Below are positions 63,340-64,000 of a stretch of DNA of 64,000 nt, piece by piece (position 1 is the first letter of the stretch; every line of letters starts with the position of its first letter). The notes under the pieces are model-generated. The model saw only the letters and a list, made by a program, of their open reading frames with translations. It did not search any database and was not told where the DNA came from. Source of the stretch: JALZCH01 sp036387315 (lineage in GTDB: Bacteria; Acidobacteriota; Blastocatellia; Pyrinomonadales; Pyrinomonadaceae); the NCBI GenBank assembly GCA_036387315.1, contig DASVTY010000167.1, positions 1-64,000 on the forward strand, given 5' to 3'. The position numbers and the translations under genes were made by a program.

Positions 63340-64000
63340 ATGAACGGTTTTATAGAAATTGAACGCGCCGAATCGAATCCTTTTGATTGCGCGGCTTTTA
63401 TTGCCGAGCGAATCGGGAGCGCTGACGGGCACGGCGAAGCGATTTCGGCGATTTCGTCGCGTTTTGCGGCAAAGGGCGAGCTTGATTTGGCGGCGCAGTT
63501 AGCCGATGCGATTCAAGACCCGCACACGCGCGACATTGCGCTCGTCGAAATTGCCGCCCGCTGCGCCGAATTTAATGACGACGAATACGGCGTGCAGCTT
63601 GCCGGAGCAATCGAAGAATACGGTTTTCAGCAGCAAGCCCTGTCAAACATAGCCGTCAAACAAGCCGAGCGCGGCGCGTTTGAAGAAGCCTTGCAAACCG
63701 CCGGTTCTCTGGACGACCCGTTTACAACGCAGGGTGAAATTGCTCTGCGTTTCGCTCGTCGCGGCGAATGGGAGCAGGCAGAAGAAATTCTCAGCCAAAT
63801 AGATTTACCCACGGTTCGCGCGCAGGTTTTAAACGAGCTTGCTTTAATAAAAATCAACCGGAGCGAAGATGCGAACGAGATTTTGTCCGAATCTTTGGGG
63901 GAAACCGAACAAATCGAATTTGTCGAAGAACGTATTCAGCTTCAGCTCGAAATTGCAGCGCGCCGAATTCAAGCCGGGCAAAACGAGCAGGCTTTTTCGA
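63340..64000 (+). CDS. Helical-repeat (TPR/HEAT-like) protein, partial at right edge
   Basis: The frame is open from an ATG at 63340 to the window end (220 codons, no stop). The product is made of repeated helix pairs of about 30-35 residues with A-E-R-x-G-x-x-x-x-A-L-type spacing (for example KGELDLAAQLADAIQDPHTRDIALVEIAARCAEF and RRGEWEQAEEILSQIDLPTVRAQVLNELA). This is like a TPR or HEAT solenoid that binds proteins; no catalytic motif is seen. It has no signal peptide. No Shine-Dalgarno precedes the start because the 29-bp inverted repeat lies there. Confidence 0.75.
   Translation, partial: MNGFIEIERAESNPFDCAAFIAERIGSADGHGEAISAISSRFAAKGELDLAAQLADAIQDPHTRDIALVEIAARCAEFNDDEYGVQLAGAIEEYGFQQQALSNIAVKQAERGAFEEALQTAGSLDDPFTTQGEIALRFARRGEWEQAEEILSQIDLPTVRAQVLNELALIKINRSEDANEILSESLGETEQIEFVEERIQLQLEIAARRIQAGQNEQAFS

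Overview
The window looks like chromosomal DNA of a Gram-negative soil or thermal-type bacterium, most likely of the Acidobacteriota (class Blastocatellia, Pyrinomonadales-like). This placement is inference from gene content: a very large receptor with an N-terminal carboxypeptidase-regulatory-like domain, a DUF1800/DUF1501 pair, several Hanks-type Ser/Thr kinases fused to beta-propeller, TPR or formylglycine-enzyme-like domains, many Cna-B-like lipoproteins, and moderate GC. No rRNA, phage or transposase gene was seen.

Layout. 1-5.3 kb: the start of a long surface protein with an ice-binding-like (DUF3494) domain on the minus strand, running off the left edge; tRNA-Val(CAC); a methyltransferase/FAD-oxidoreductase pair; a type IV pilin-like protein. 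5.4-12 kb: an orphan AT-rich gene, a MoxR ATPase with a DUF58 protein, an SPFH protein with a glutathione peroxidase, and an IPT/NHL propeller protein. 12-21 kb: an APC permease overlapping two tandem exported methyltransferase-like proteins, a CHAP-like amidase, a lipoprotein, HflX (apparently starting at an ATT codon) and a 7TM-HD (PgpH-like) phosphodiesterase. 21.3-24 kb: an AT-rich island with a membrane-bound winged-helix regulator diverging from two coupled secreted-protein genes. 24.2-27 kb: bS21 with a Gln/Gly tail, SurE, Pcm, DedA, tRNA-Pro(CGG). 27.5-41 kb: an Oar-like outer-membrane receptor, a Cna-B protein, a 1145-residue kinase, and the DUF1800/DUF1501 pair. 41-48.7 kb: a trypsin-like protease, an EF-G paralogue, a PIG-V-like mannosyltransferase, and a delta-60/FG-GAP repeat protein. 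48.8-60.7 kb: sucC and sucD separated by 8.5 kb that holds a kinase-propeller, a shikimate-kinase-like protein, a DUF3662-FHA protein, an S41 peptidase and a kinase-TPR; sucD then leads a tight run with a thioesterase, a Cna-B protein and ndk. 60.7-64 kb: a zinc-ribbon/DUF4190 protein, a solitary nuoI, a lipoprotein, a HAD hydrolase and the start of a helical-repeat protein cut by the right edge.

The most unusual structure is between genes. At least nine intergenic spacers hold long inverted repeats, and most arms are tandem copies of 7-8 base units. Several arms touch start or stop codons. They are separate from the ordinary GC-rich intrinsic terminators, which are also present. The second theme is signalling: kinases, an FHA protein and the split succinyl-CoA synthetase genes lie together.
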